A stretch of 64,000 nt of DNA from Clostridiales bacterium (GTDB lineage Bacteria; Bacillota; Clostridia; Christensenellales; Aristaeellaceae), in contig SFJH01000001.1 of NCBI GenBank assembly GCA_004555155.1, forward strand, positions 62,001 to 126,000. The letters are read 5' to 3'. The position numbers and the translations under genes were made by a program. The notes under the pieces are model-generated. The model did no database searches. It saw only the letters and a program-made list of their open reading frames with translations, and was not told where the DNA came from. Positions 31,977 through 40,547 of this stretch are shown piece after piece. The first letter of the stretch is position 1. Each line of letters opens with the position of its first letter.

Positions 31977-32720
31977 ATGGAAATTTCCCGCCCCCTCGCC
32001 GTCGTCGGCAGCATCTCCATTACTGAAGCGGACGTCACCGAGACCATTCTCGCCATGGGCCCCCGCGCGGAGAGCTTCAACAATCCCCAGGGCCGCGCAG
32101 CCGTGCTGGAGAAGCTGATCGAACAGGCGCTGTTCCTCACCGACGCGCGAAAGAACATGATGGAATACGATCCCGCCTTCAAGCAGCAGCTGCAGCATGT
32201 GAAGGACGAGCTGCTGACGCAGTTCGCCGTATCCAAAGCCATCGAGCGCGTCAGCGTCACGGAGGCCGAAATCAAGGAGTTCTTCGACGCCAATCCCGAC
32301 CAGTTCTCCGGTCAGGAGCTGGTTTCCGCCAGCCACATTCTGCTGGATGACGAAGCCCGGGCCAGCGAGCTGCTGCAGAAGATTCAGGCCGGCGAGATCT
32401 CCTTCGAAGACGCCGCGCGTGAAAACAGCTCCTGCCCCTCGGGCCAGAACGGCGGCAGTCTGGGCGAGTTCGGGCACGGCCAGATGGTAAAGGAATTTGA
32501 CGAAGCCTGCTTCAGCATGGAGCCCGGCGAGCTTCGCGGACCGGTGAAGACCCAGTTCGGCTGGCACATCATCCGCCTGGATGGCAAGAAGCAGTCCGAA
32601 CCGATGAAGTTCTCCGACGTCCACGACGCCATTCGCGAACACCTTCTGGGCGAAAAGCGCCAGAAGGCCTATCAGAGCAAGGTCAACCAGATGAAGATCA
32701 TGTATCCGGTGAACCGCTGA
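31977..32720 (+). CDS. Parvulin-type peptidyl-prolyl cis-trans isomerase
   Basis: The 247-aa protein has an N-terminal helical SurA/trigger-type chaperone segment and a PpiC domain at about residues 113-215 (SASHILLDDEARASELLQKI, SCPSGQNGGSLGEFG, VKTQFGWHIIRLD). Unlike PrsA it has no signal peptide or lipobox, so it is a cytoplasmic foldase. AGGAGG lies 8 bases before the start. It may be co-transcribed with malic enzyme by read-through. Targets are unknown. Confidence 0.92.
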   Translation: MEISRPLAVVGSISITEADVTETILAMGPRAESFNNPQGRAAVLEKLIEQALFLTDARKNMMEYDPAFKQQLQHVKDELLTQFAVSKAIERVSVTEAEIKEFFDANPDQFSGQELVSASHILLDDEARASELLQKIQAGEISFEDAARENSSCPSGQNGGSLGEFGHGQMVKEFDEACFSMEPGELRGPVKTQFGWHIIRLDGKKQSEPMKFSDVHDAIREHLLGEKRQKAYQSKVNQMKIMYPVNR

Positions 32721-32728
32721 GGCAGATC

Positions 32729-32770
32729 AAAAGCCCGCAGTCGACGCAGCATCGTCGATTGCGGGCTTTT
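32729..32770 (+). terminator. Terminator of the parvulin gene
   Basis: The stem AAAAGCCCGCA-TCGACG with its complement ends in CTTTT. It can also serve the convergent small gene. Confidence 0.9.
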
Positions 32771-32775
32771 CCATC

Positions 32776-32994
32776 TCATTCGCCTGTTCGCAGGATTCTC
32801 AGTTCCTCCAGCATGCCTCCGGATATGCTACCGCTGATCTGATAGGCGCTGCTGCTCCAGGAAAACGCGCCGTCCCGCGCCCGCAAAGCCCCCTCCGGGC
32901 TCAGCAGCCGTGCGCACGAGATCATCACCGCCAAGGTACATGCGATCGCTGCCAGCGCCATGCAGATCGTCAGCGCGCGCTCCCAATTCTTCAT
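32776..32994 (-). CDS. Small single-helix membrane-anchored protein
   Basis: The 72-aa product has one hydrophobic segment (residues 6-28) followed by about 44 residues predicted outside (SSSAYQISGSISGGMLEEL). GGAGGGGG lies upstream of the chosen ATG 32994. It is 89 bases downstream of the DUF362 gene and may belong to that operon. I do not recognise the family. Confidence 0.55.
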   Translation of the reverse strand: MKNWERALTICMALAAIACTLAVMISCARLLSPEGALRARDGAFSWSSSAYQISGSISGGMLEELRILRTGE

Positions 32995-33083
32995 GTCCCG
33001 CACCCCCTCCGCTCGCATAGCTCTTTTTATGAGCGAATGGCGAGGTTCATGCCGGCACAGAAAAATATTCGCGCAGATGCCGG

Positions 33084-34238
33084 TTATCGATGTTCGCGAT
33101 TCAGCATCCGCGCCACCGGCGGACGCTTGACAACCATCGCACCCTTCGGGCAGAACTCCTGACAGCAGAAGCAGCGGATGCACTTCTTTCGATCGATGTG
33201 CGGCCGCCTGTCCCGGATTTCAATGGCGTGCGCCGGACAGACGCCCGCGCATACGCCGCAGCCCACGCAGTCCTTCGGCCTTACGTCGGGCTTCGAACGA
33301 AGCAGCTTCTCGATCACCCGTCCCACCAGCCGCTGAAAGCCCGCGCCGCTGCCCTGGAAGCCGAGGCTGTGATGGCTCAGGATGTTCTCGAAGTCGTTCA
33401 CCTTCGCGCCCGCCAGATCGCCGTCCACCGCCAGCTCCGCGGCAGTCGCCGGACACAGCCCGCGCTCATACGCAGCGCGCAGGGTCGGCACGTTCTCCAT
33501 CGTCAGTCCGATGAGCTCCGCGCAGGCCAGATCCAGCTTGTACGGGCTGGCCGAGGCCAGCAGCGCGCCCAGCTTCCGCGGGACGCCCGCCGTCGGGCCG
33601 TTGCCCTCCATGCCGACGATCGCGTCGGCGATGCACAGTCTCGGCTTGAAGAACTCATTCAGATCGACCAGCATGTCGGCAAAATCGCGTTCATTGGAAT
33701 ACTGAAAATGATACTCCGGCTTCATCGTGCCCGGAATGGTGCCGAACAGGTTTTTCACCGCCGCAGACATGCCCATCATGCCATGGGACTTCAGTTTGCA
33801 GAAGTTGATGATGGCATCGGCGTCGTCCAGCCAGGATGTATAGGTAAAATGCTTCGCCGCCTTCGCCTGCGGGAAGTCCGTCTGGCGCTCGCCGAAATTG
33901 CGGTTAAGCTGCGCGCCGGCCTGCTCCACCCGCTTCATGCCCGTGGCCGCGTAAACGCGCCCGACGAACGCGGCGTTGTACAGTCCGCCGGGGCTGTCGC
34001 CCACGACCGCCTCCGCGCCGCGCTCCCTCAGCAGCTTCACCAGCGCGATCAGCGCGGCAGGATGGGTGGTCGCCGCGCTCTCCGGCTTCATAAACGTCAC
34101 CAGGTTCGCCTTGATCGCCACCTTCATGCCCGGCCGCACCCAGTCCAGACCTCCGATGGGCTCGAGCACCGCACGCATCGCAGCGGTCACCTCGGCCTCG
34201 TCATAGCTCTCGCAGCGAGCGATGGAAACATCCGCCAC
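33084..34238 (-). CDS. DUF362 protein with C-terminal 2x[4Fe-4S] ferredoxin domain
   Basis: The 384-aa protein has the DUF362 domain (VAIKANLVTF, GDSPGG, IINFCKLKSHGMMGMSAAVKNLFGTIPG) followed by a ferredoxin module with CVGCGVCAGVCP and CIRCFCCQEFCPKG. The start is GTG 34238 with AGGTGA 5 bases upstream; a GTG at 34247 directly after the previous stop is the alternative. DUF362 is widespread in anaerobes but its reaction is not established. Its operon partner is the Cys-rich DUF2284 protein, so an electron-transfer or cofactor role is likely. Confidence 0.9.
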   Translation of the reverse strand: MADVSIARCESYDEAEVTAAMRAVLEPIGGLDWVRPGMKVAIKANLVTFMKPESAATTHPAALIALVKLLRERGAEAVVGDSPGGLYNAAFVGRVYAATGMKRVEQAGAQLNRNFGERQTDFPQAKAAKHFTYTSWLDDADAIINFCKLKSHGMMGMSAAVKNLFGTIPGTMKPEYHFQYSNERDFADMLVDLNEFFKPRLCIADAIVGMEGNGPTAGVPRKLGALLASASPYKLDLACAELIGLTMENVPTLRAAYERGLCPATAAELAVDGDLAGAKVNDFENILSHHSLGFQGSGAGFQRLVGRVIEKLLRSKPDVRPKDCVGCGVCAGVCPAHAIEIRDRRPHIDRKKCIRCFCCQEFCPKGAMVVKRPPVARMLNREHR

Positions 34239-34247
34239 GTCAATCAC

Positions 34248-34784
34248 CTACTCCCGATACAATATCAGAGAAAACCACGTCACCACATTTCCGCCGGCCA
34301 GAAAGTCGATCCCGTGCCGCTCGGCCAGATCGGTCACCAGAATGCCGTGGCTCTCCACGCAGGGATACATCCGGTCCGGAAACCGGCAGGGCGCATCCGG
34401 ATAGGTGCAATGCTCGCAGTGGGCGCACGCCTCCGTGGACAGCACCAGCGTCTCGCAGCCCTCCTCGCGCACCATGGCGTGCGCCTGACGGGTGATCTCC
34501 TCGTGCGGCGCGCGGGTCGCGAGGGTTTCATCGATGTTCGCGATATCGCTCACTTCGGTGATGGTGGCGATCATCAGCCCCTTGGGATAGGTCAGACAGC
34601 GTGCCCTGCACGCCTCCACCCCGCCCACCGCAGGCGGGCAGGCCCAGGATTTTCCGTACATCGGACACTCCGTCCTGCACACATACCGCACGCGCTCGGA
34701 GAACACCAGCTCCGAAGTGTCGATAAAATCATACTGATACAGCGGCAGCTCCGCCAGCCGCGCCTCCAGCCGTTCGCGATTCAT
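34248..34784 (-). CDS. DUF2284 Cys-rich metal-binding protein
   Basis: The 178-aa protein carries the DUF2284 cysteine pattern: CRTECPMYGKSWACPPAVG near residue 36 and CAHCEHCTYPDAPCRFPDRMYPCVESHG in the second half. About ten cysteines suggest an iron-sulfur or other metal site. No membrane segment is present. It has a good promoter, and AGGGGGA precedes the ATG. It is the first gene of the operon with the DUF362-ferredoxin. Function unknown. Confidence 0.88.
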   Translation of the reverse strand: MNRERLEARLAELPLYQYDFIDTSELVFSERVRYVCRTECPMYGKSWACPPAVGGVEACRARCLTYPKGLMIATITEVSDIANIDETLATRAPHEEITRQAHAMVREEGCETLVLSTEACAHCEHCTYPDAPCRFPDRMYPCVESHGILVTDLAERHGIDFLAGGNVVTWFSLILYRE

Positions 34785-34815
34785 GTCGAATCCCCCTGAA
34801 TGATTGCTTCATTTT

Positions 34816-34844
34816 ATGATACCCTCCCGGCTGTCGATTGTCAA
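34816..34844 (-). promoter_or_regulatory. Promoter of the DUF2284-DUF362 operon
   Basis: TTGACA and TATCAT are separated by 17 bases. It is divergent from the lysine-riboswitch promoter 30 bases away. Confidence 0.75.
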
Positions 34845-34872
34845 GGGCGGATGTTAACTTTCGCGACCACTA

Positions 34873-34901
34873 TTGACCGGCACTTCAAAGCATGCTATGA
34901 T
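34873..34901 (+). promoter_or_regulatory. Promoter of the lysine-riboswitch dap operon
   Basis: TTGACC and TATGAT are separated by 17 bases, just upstream of the aptamer. Confidence 0.75.
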
Positions 34902-34918
34902 AAGAAAAATTGGATATG

Positions 34919-35092
34919 CAATTTGAGAATAGAGGCGCGGTTTGTCAACAGTAGCCTTCGGCGCGATGGTCTTCGCAGGGCCTGCCGGATGCGAAAGGGA
35001 CAACCGCCGAAGGTGAATCAGGCGCACGTTCATCTGGGCATGGGGAGAATATCCCGCATGACTGTCGCAATCGCGGAGAGCTATTGAAATTG
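34919..35092 (+). promoter_or_regulatory. Lysine riboswitch (L box) aptamer
   Basis: The leader has the L-box blocks in order: ATAGAGGCGCGG, AGTAGCC, GAAAGGGACAACCGCCGAAGG, then GACTGTCGCAATCGCGGAGAGCTAT. The P1 arms CAATTT/AAATTG and ATAG/CTAT close the five-helix junction. It precedes dapA, the standard setting for lysine feedback. Confidence 0.93.
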
Positions 35093-35162
35093 CCATTGCA
35101 GAGCACGGCCGTTCCATGCGGTCGCCGCAGTTCAATAGCCGTCGCACGTCGGCTATTTTTTG
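35080..35162 (+). terminator. Riboswitch expression platform: terminator and antiterminator
   Basis: AATAGCCG/CGGCTATT followed by TTTTTT (35133-35161) is the terminator. GCTATTGAA (35080-35088), part of P1, is perfectly complementary to TTCAATAGC (35131-35139) in the terminator. Lysine binding would hold P1 and allow termination; without lysine the antiterminator forms. Confidence 0.9.
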
Positions 35163-35195
35163 TTGCACATACCTCGGAAAGGACGGCATACTCTC

Positions 35196-36086
35196 ATGAA
35201 GCAGAATTCCATCTTCCGCGGCGCAGCCACCGCGCTGATCACCCCCCTGACCCGCGACGGCATCGACTTTGCGCAGTTCAAGCGCCTGATCGACTGGCAG
35301 ATTGACGAGGGCATCGACGCTCTGGTCATCGCCGGTACCACCGGCGAGGGCTCCACGCTGACCGACGCGGAGCATCGCGAGGCCATCCGCTTCGCGGTCG
35401 AGACCGCCGCCGGCCGCGTTCCGATCATCGCAGGCACCGGCTCCAACGACACCGACTACGCCATCGATCTGACCCGCTTTTCCTGCGAGGTCGGCGCGGA
35501 CGCCATGCTGGTGGTCACTCCCTACTACAACAAGGCCACCCAGAAGGGCCTGATCAGGATGTACGAGACCATCGCCGACGCGAGCACGAAGCCTCTGATT
35601 CTGTACAACGTTCCCTCCCGCACCGGCGTGGGCATCGAGCCGAAGACCTATCAGGCGCTGGCCGATCATCCCATGATCTCTGCCATCAAGGAGGCCAACG
35701 GCAACATCTCCAAGATCGTCGAGACCCGCGCGCTGGTGGGCGACAAGCTGGATATCTATTCCGGCAACGACGATCAGGTCGTGCCGATTCTCTCCGTTGG
35801 CGGCGCGGGCGTGATCTCCGTGCTGTCCAATCTGCTGCCGAGGCAGACCTCCGAAATGTGCAAGCGCTTCTTCGCCGGCGACCTGGAGGGCAGCCTGCGG
35901 ATGCAGCTGGACTACCTGCCGCTGATCAACGCGCTGTTCAGCGAGGTCAATCCCATCCCCGTCAAGGCCGCCATGGCCGCCATGGGCTACTGCGAGGACT
36001 TCCTCCGCCTGCCGCTGACGCCCATGGAGGACGAGCACCGCGCCGTTCTCCTGAGCCTGATGCGCGCACACGGACTGATCGCCTGA
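35196..36086 (+). CDS. dapA: 4-Hydroxy-tetrahydrodipicolinate synthase
   Basis: The 296-aa TIM-barrel enzyme condenses pyruvate with aspartate semialdehyde. GAATALITPL, GTTGEGSTLTDAEH, YYNKATQKGL, YNVPSRTGVG and IKEANGNI (Schiff-base Lys) are present. The upstream frame is open into the leader, but ATG 35196 gives the family N terminus. It is the first gene of a five-gene lysine operon under the lysine riboswitch. Its substrate comes from Asd, encoded at 48875. Confidence 0.96.
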   Translation: MKQNSIFRGAATALITPLTRDGIDFAQFKRLIDWQIDEGIDALVIAGTTGEGSTLTDAEHREAIRFAVETAAGRVPIIAGTGSNDTDYAIDLTRFSCEVGADAMLVVTPYYNKATQKGLIRMYETIADASTKPLILYNVPSRTGVGIEPKTYQALADHPMISAIKEANGNISKIVETRALVGDKLDIYSGNDDQVVPILSVGGAGVISVLSNLLPRQTSEMCKRFFAGDLEGSLRMQLDYLPLINALFSEVNPIPVKAAMAAMGYCEDFLRLPLTPMEDEHRAVLLSLMRAHGLIA

Positions 36087-36122
36087 TTTCCGGAGCATAC
36101 TCAAACCAAAGGAGAAACGATC

Positions 36123-36860
36123 ATGAGATTGATTCTGAACGGCGCAGCGGGCCACATGGGCCGCATCGTCCGCCGACTGATCGAGGACCGCGAGGATCTG
36201 ATTCTCTCCGCTGCCGTGGACGTCTCCGGCGCGGAGGATTGCCTCAGCCATCTCGAGGACTTCACCGGCGATGCCGACTGCCTGATTGACTTTTCCCATC
36301 ACGCGGCCACCCAGTCCCTGCTGGACTATGCCTGCCGCCGCAATCTGCCGCTGGTGATCGCCACCACCGGCCAGACCGAGTTCGAGCGCGCCGCCATCGC
36401 CGAGGCCGGTTCCCGGATTCCCATCTTCTTCTCGGCCAACATGTCCCCCGCCATCGCCATGCTGGCGCGCATGGCGGCGCAGGCCGCGAAGCTGTTCCCC
36501 GACGCGGACATCGAGATCGTCGAGCGCCACCACAACCGCAAGCTGGACGTGCCCAGCGGCACGGCGCTGCTGCTGGCGAAGTCCATTCAGGGCGCGCGGC
36601 CGGACTCCACGCTGGTGATCGGCCGCCACGAGAACGGCCGCCGCACGAAGCAGGAGATCGGCATCCATTCCCTGCGCCTGGGCAACGAGGCCGGCGCCCA
36701 CGAGATCATTCTCTCCACCGGCACCCAGACCATCACCCTCAAGCACGAGGCGGAGGACCGCGCGCTGTTCGCCGAGGGCGCGCTGGCCGCGGCGGCGTAC
36801 ATCGCCCGCCAGCCCGCCGGCGTCTATTCCATGCAGGACATGCTGGACGCCGATACCTGA
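36123..36860 (+). CDS. dapB: 4-Hydroxy-tetrahydrodipicolinate reductase
   Basis: The 245-aa enzyme has an N-terminal Rossmann domain (ILNGAAGHMGRIV), the substrate motif EIVERHHNRKLDVPSGTAL with the catalytic His-His and Lys, and a short C terminus usual in Firmicutes. It reduces the DapA product with NAD(P)H. It follows dapA by 36 bases with an AAAGGAGA site. Confidence 0.96.
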   Translation: MRLILNGAAGHMGRIVRRLIEDREDLILSAAVDVSGAEDCLSHLEDFTGDADCLIDFSHHAATQSLLDYACRRNLPLVIATTGQTEFERAAIAEAGSRIPIFFSANMSPAIAMLARMAAQAAKLFPDADIEIVERHHNRKLDVPSGTALLLAKSIQGARPDSTLVIGRHENGRRTKQEIGIHSLRLGNEAGAHEIILSTGTQTITLKHEAEDRALFAEGALAAAAYIARQPAGVYSMQDMLDADT

Positions 36861-36881
36861 TTGATCAAAGGAGGAATCCCC

Positions 36882-37574
36882 ATGGACGCATACGAAATCA
36901 TCCGATATATTGCGGAATCCAAGAAGAAGACTCCCGTCAAGCTGTATGTCAAGGAAAAGTCTCCCCTGGACTACGGCGCGGCCAAGGTATTTGGCGCAGG
37001 CGACAGGATCGTATTCGGCGAATGGAGCGAGCTCAAGCCCCTGCTGGAGGCCCAGAGGGATCAGATTGAGGACATCGTGATCGAAAACGACTGCCGCAAC
37101 AGCGCCATTCCCATGCTGGACATGAAGGACATCCCCGCCCGCATCGAGCCCGGCGCCATCATCCGCGAACAGGTGGAGATCGGCAAAAACGCCGTGATTA
37201 TGATGGGCGCGGTGATCAACATCGGCGCGGTGATCGGCGAGGGCACCATGATCGACATGGGCGCGATCCTGGGCGGCCGCGCCACCGTGGGCAAGAACTG
37301 CCACATCGGCGCGGGCGCCGTGCTGGCGGGCGTGATCGAGCCGGCCAGCGCAAAGCCCGTCATCATCGAGGACGGCGTGCTGGTGGGCGCGAACGCCGTG
37401 GTTGTGGAGGGCGTCCACGTGGGCGCAAACGCCGTGGTCGCCGCGGGCTCCGTGGTTCTGGAGGACGTTCCGGACAACGCCGTGGTCGCAGGCGTTCCCG
37501 CCCGCGTGATCAAGCAGAAGGACGAGAAGACGATCTCCAAGACCGAGCTGATCGACCTGCTGCGCACGCTGTAA
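36882..37574 (+). CDS. dapH: Tetrahydrodipicolinate N-acetyltransferase
   Basis: The 230-aa left-handed beta-helix transferase uses acetyl-CoA to acetylate tetrahydrodipicolinate. [33 protein letters not shown] and [26 protein letters not shown] are characteristic of DapH, as opposed to the succinyltransferase DapD. The start at 36882 has AAGGAGG 7 bases upstream. It defines the acetylase variant of lysine synthesis here. Confidence 0.95.
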   Translation: MDAYEIIRYIAESKKKTPVKLYVKEKSPLDYGAAKVFGAGDRIVFGEWSELKPLLEAQRDQIEDIVIENDCRNSAIPMLDMKDIPARIEPGAIIREQVEIGKNAVIMMGAVINIGAVIGEGTMIDMGAILGGRATVGKNCHIGAGAVLAGVIEPASAKPVIIEDGVLVGANAVVVEGVHVGANAVVAAGSVVLEDVPDNAVVAGVPARVIKQKDEKTISKTELIDLLRTL

Positions 37575-37577
37575 GCC

Positions 37578-38714
37578 ATGCTTCACCGCTTGAACACCGC
37601 CGTCGGCAGCGTCCGGCGCAGCGCCATCCGCGAATTCAGCCGCATGGCAAAGGAGACCCCCGGCTGCATCGGCCTGACCCTGGGCGAGCCCGACTTTGAC
37701 ACGCCTCTGCCCGTGCGCAACGCGGCGAAGCTGGCGCTGGATGCGGGCGACACCCATTACATTGAAAACAACGGAACTCCGGAGCTGCGCGCCGCCATCG
37801 CCGGCTTTGAGCGCGCCCGCAACGGCATGGACTACTCCTCTGACGAGGTGATCGTCACCGTCGGCGCGACGGAGGCGCTGTTCACCGCGCTGTTCGGCGT
37901 GCTCAATCCCGGCGACGAGGTCGTCGTGCCCACGCCGGCCTTTGGATTGTATGAGTCGATCATCACGCTCTGCCGGGGAACCTTTGTGCCGCTGCCCACC
38001 GAGGACAACGGCTTTCAGATCACCCGGGAGATGCTCGAATCCGTGCTCACGCCGCGCACAAAGGCCATCATCCTCAACTCTCCCAACAACCCCACCGGCT
38101 GCGTCTACACGCCCGAAACCCTTCAGGCGATCCACGACGCGGTGGCGGGACGGGACATCTTCGTGCTCTGTGACGACGTTTACCGGCAGCTCGTCTATAC
38201 CGACGACTATCATTCCTTTGCGGAATTCCGCGATCTTCGCCCGCAGATCCTGGTGATTCAGAGCTTTTCCAAGCCCTACGCCATGACCGGCTGGCGCGTG
38301 GGCTATCTGCTGGCGGATTTGCCGGTCAAGCGGGAGCTTGAGAAGGTGCATCAGTTCTGCGTGGTCTCCGCATCCTCCACCTCTCAGCGGGCCTGCGTCG
38401 CCGCGCTGGATTGCGATCCCACGCCGATGCGCGAGGTCTATCGCCGTCGGCGCGACGATGCGCTGGGCCGCCTTCGGGCGATGGGGCTGGATGTGTGCGA
38501 ACCGCAGGGCGCGTTTTATCTATTCCCGTCCATCGCAAAGTTCGGGCTGGACTCCGCTGCCTTCTGCACCCGGATGATCCGCGAAGCCGGTCTGGCCGCC
38601 ACGCCGGGCTTCTGCTTCGGCTCCGATCGGCACATCCGCCTGACCTACTGCTATTCAGACGATCAGCTCGCAGAAGGGCTGAACCGCCTGGAGCGCTTCA
38701 TTCGAACGCTGTAA
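37578..38714 (+). CDS. patA: Pyridoxal-phosphate aminotransferase, probable N-acetyl-LL-diaminopimelate aminotransferase
   Basis: The 378-aa class I/II aminotransferase has LGEPDFDTP, NSPNNPTGCVY, CDDVYRQLVY and SFSKPYAMTGWRVGY (PLP Lys). Its ATG lies 3 bases after the dapH stop, so translation is coupled. By position between dapH and the deacetylase it is assigned to transamination of N-acetyl-2-amino-6-oxopimelate. Sequence alone would not exclude an aspartate or aromatic aminotransferase. Confidence 0.88.
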   Translation: MLHRLNTAVGSVRRSAIREFSRMAKETPGCIGLTLGEPDFDTPLPVRNAAKLALDAGDTHYIENNGTPELRAAIAGFERARNGMDYSSDEVIVTVGATEALFTALFGVLNPGDEVVVPTPAFGLYESIITLCRGTFVPLPTEDNGFQITREMLESVLTPRTKAIILNSPNNPTGCVYTPETLQAIHDAVAGRDIFVLCDDVYRQLVYTDDYHSFAEFRDLRPQILVIQSFSKPYAMTGWRVGYLLADLPVKRELEKVHQFCVVSASSTSQRACVAALDCDPTPMREVYRRRRDDALGRLRAMGLDVCEPQGAFYLFPSIAKFGLDSAAFCTRMIREAGLAATPGFCFGSDRHIRLTYCYSDDQLAEGLNRLERFIRTL

Positions 38715-38728
38715 AGAGGAGAACCGCC

Positions 38729-39907
38729 ATGCCAACCCTGCTTTCCGAAGCCGCCGCCCTGGAGGCCGAAATCATCGCGCTGCGGCGCGACATCCACCGC
38801 CATCCGGAGCTGGGGCGGTCCGAAATCGCCACCTCCGTGCTGGTTGAGCGCACGCTGAACGCGCTGGGCATTGAGACGCGCCGCATCGCGGACACAGGCA
38901 TCGTGGGCGAACTGCGGGGCGCAGAGCCCGGCCCCATCGTGGCGCTCCGCGCGGACATGGACGCGCTGCCCATTCAGGAGCAGACCGGCCTTGCATTCGC
39001 CTCGGAAACTCCGGGCGCAATGCACGCCTGCGGCCACGATCTTCACACCGCCGCGCTGCTGGGCGCGGCAAAGCTGCTGGCGGCCCGCCGCGATTCGATT
39101 CACGGCGCAGTGCGCTTCCTGTTTCAGCCCGACGAGGAGGGCGACGGCGGCGCGCAGCGCATGATCGACGCGGGTTGCATGGAGGGCGTCTCCGCTGTGT
39201 TCGGCGCGCACGTCGCGCCCGAACTGCCCGTCGGAACGATCGGCGTGCGCTTCGGCAAGGCCTATGCGGCCTCCAATCCCTTTGACATCGCACTCCGCGG
39301 CAGGAGCGCCCACGGTGCAGAGCCCCATCTGGGCGCAGACGCCATCGTCGCCGCCAGCGCGCTGGTCGGCGCGATTCAGACGCTGGTCAGCCGGGAAATT
39401 TCCCCGCTGGACCCGGCAGTCATCTCCATCGGCAGCTTCCACGCGGGCACAGCCCGCAACATCATCGCGGACGAAGCGCATCTCAGCGGCATCATCCGCT
39501 GCTTTGGCGCAGAGACGCGCGCGCACCTGACCCGCCGTCTGACCGCTTTGGCGGAGGGCGTCGCCGCCGCGCACGGCGTGCAGGCGGATGTCCGCATCCA
39601 ATGGGGCTACTCCGGCATCATCAACGACCCTACCATGACGGCGCTCGTCCGCGACAGTGCCGCCGGCCTCCTCGGCCAGGGCGCAGTGACCGTCGAACAG
39701 GAGCCCAGCCTCACCACCGAGGACTTCGGCGCGTTCCTGGAGCATGCGCCGGGCAGCTTCTGGCACATCGGCGTCGGCCGTCCCGGCAGTCCATGCGTTC
39801 CCCTGCACAATCCTCGCTTCAACCCCGACGAATCCGCATTGAGGTTTGCCGCCGCACTTCACGCACAGGTGGCGATGGACGCCCTTTCCCATCTTTCAAA
39901 AAGTTGA
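38729..39907 (+). CDS. M20 amidohydrolase, probable N-acetyldiaminopimelate deacetylase
   Basis: The 392-aa M20 family hydrolase has DIHRHPELGRSE, RADMDALPIQEQTG, MHACGHDLHTAALLGAAKLL and FQPDEEGDGGAQRMI with the metal-binding His and Glu residues. It fits the family that removes acetyl from N-acetyl-LL-diaminopimelate. The frame is open further upstream inside the aminotransferase gene, but AGAGGAG before ATG 38729 sets the start. It is the last gene of the lysine operon and is followed by a strong terminator. A generic hippurate/IAA-amino-acid hydrolase is the alternative reading. Confidence 0.88.
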   Translation: MPTLLSEAAALEAEIIALRRDIHRHPELGRSEIATSVLVERTLNALGIETRRIADTGIVGELRGAEPGPIVALRADMDALPIQEQTGLAFASETPGAMHACGHDLHTAALLGAAKLLAARRDSIHGAVRFLFQPDEEGDGGAQRMIDAGCMEGVSAVFGAHVAPELPVGTIGVRFGKAYAASNPFDIALRGRSAHGAEPHLGADAIVAASALVGAIQTLVSREISPLDPAVISIGSFHAGTARNIIADEAHLSGIIRCFGAETRAHLTRRLTALAEGVAAAHGVQADVRIQWGYSGIINDPTMTALVRDSAAGLLGQGAVTVEQEPSLTTEDFGAFLEHAPGSFWHIGVGRPGSPCVPLHNPRFNPDESALRFAAALHAQVAMDALSHLSKS

Positions 39908-39910
39908 TCA

Positions 39911-39948
39911 AAAAGAACGACCGCTGGGACTTCAGCGGTCGTTCTTCG
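39911..39948. terminator. Terminator of the dap operon
   Basis: A 14-bp stem AAGAACGACCGCTG/CAGCGGTCGTTCTT with A's before and T's after serves both convergent transcripts. Confidence 0.9.
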
Positions 39949-39950
39949 TT

Positions 39951-40547
39951 TCAATTCAAACTCTGCCCGGATTCCTCACGTTGCTCCTTCGCCCGCCCGA
40001 TCTTATCGCGCATATCCCGAAGGATTTCCTCACGCAGCGCCACGAGCTTGTCCGAGAAGGCGACGTACTCCGCGCCATACTGCATGTTCAGCTCGTATTC
40101 CAGCGGCAGCCAGGTCGAAATGTCCGCCTCGTTGTGCTGGATGAGCGTCTCCATCTTGTCCAGCGCCTTGACCAGTCGGGCTTCAGTCGTCTCCAGCGCC
40201 TCCATCTCGGCAAACAGCGCGCTCAGCTCCGTGCCGTAGGGTTCGGGCAGCTGCGCGCACCAGCGCTGCTGGCATCCGGTCTCTACCGTGCGGTCCGCAT
40301 CGGTCTTCACAAACGCGGGAATGTCGCCCGTGAACGCTTCTCCCATATCGTGCAGCGTGGTCATCAGCAGCACCTTGGTCCAGTCTGCATCTGGAAAATC
40401 ATCCCGCATGAAGCTGGCCATCAGCGTCAGTCGCCAGCAGTGCTCGGCCACGCTCTCCCGCCGCCCTTTGGACGTCCAGGAATGCCGCGTCGCATCCTTC
40501 AGCCGTTCCGCGACGCTCAGAACCTCAATCAGCTTTCGCGCGTCCAT
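39951..40547 (-). CDS. HD-domain phosphohydrolase (YfbR-like)
   Basis: The 198-aa protein has the HD metal motif as SVAEHCWRLTLMASF, then TLHDMGEAFTGDIPAF, typical of small HD hydrolases such as YfbR 5'-nucleotidase. The acidic residues after the HD pair are in place. Its start overlaps the end of the flavodoxin gene by 23 bases. Substrate is probably a (deoxy)nucleotide monophosphate, but this is family-level only. Confidence 0.85.
   Translation of the reverse strand: MDARKLIEVLSVAERLKDATRHSWTSKGRRESVAEHCWRLTLMASFMRDDFPDADWTKVLLMTTLHDMGEAFTGDIPAFVKTDADRTVETGCQQRWCAQLPEPYGTELSALFAEMEALETTEARLVKALDKMETLIQHNEADISTWLPLEYELNMQYGAEYVAFSDKLVALREEILRDMRDKIGRAKEQREESGQSLN

Noticed and set aside
34854..38351. 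A very long open frame (1165 codons) on the minus strand opposite the dap operon
   Set aside because: It lies antisense to five clear lysine genes and a riboswitch, and reads as His/Gln/Val/Gly-rich nonsense. It is a by-product of GC-rich third codon positions.
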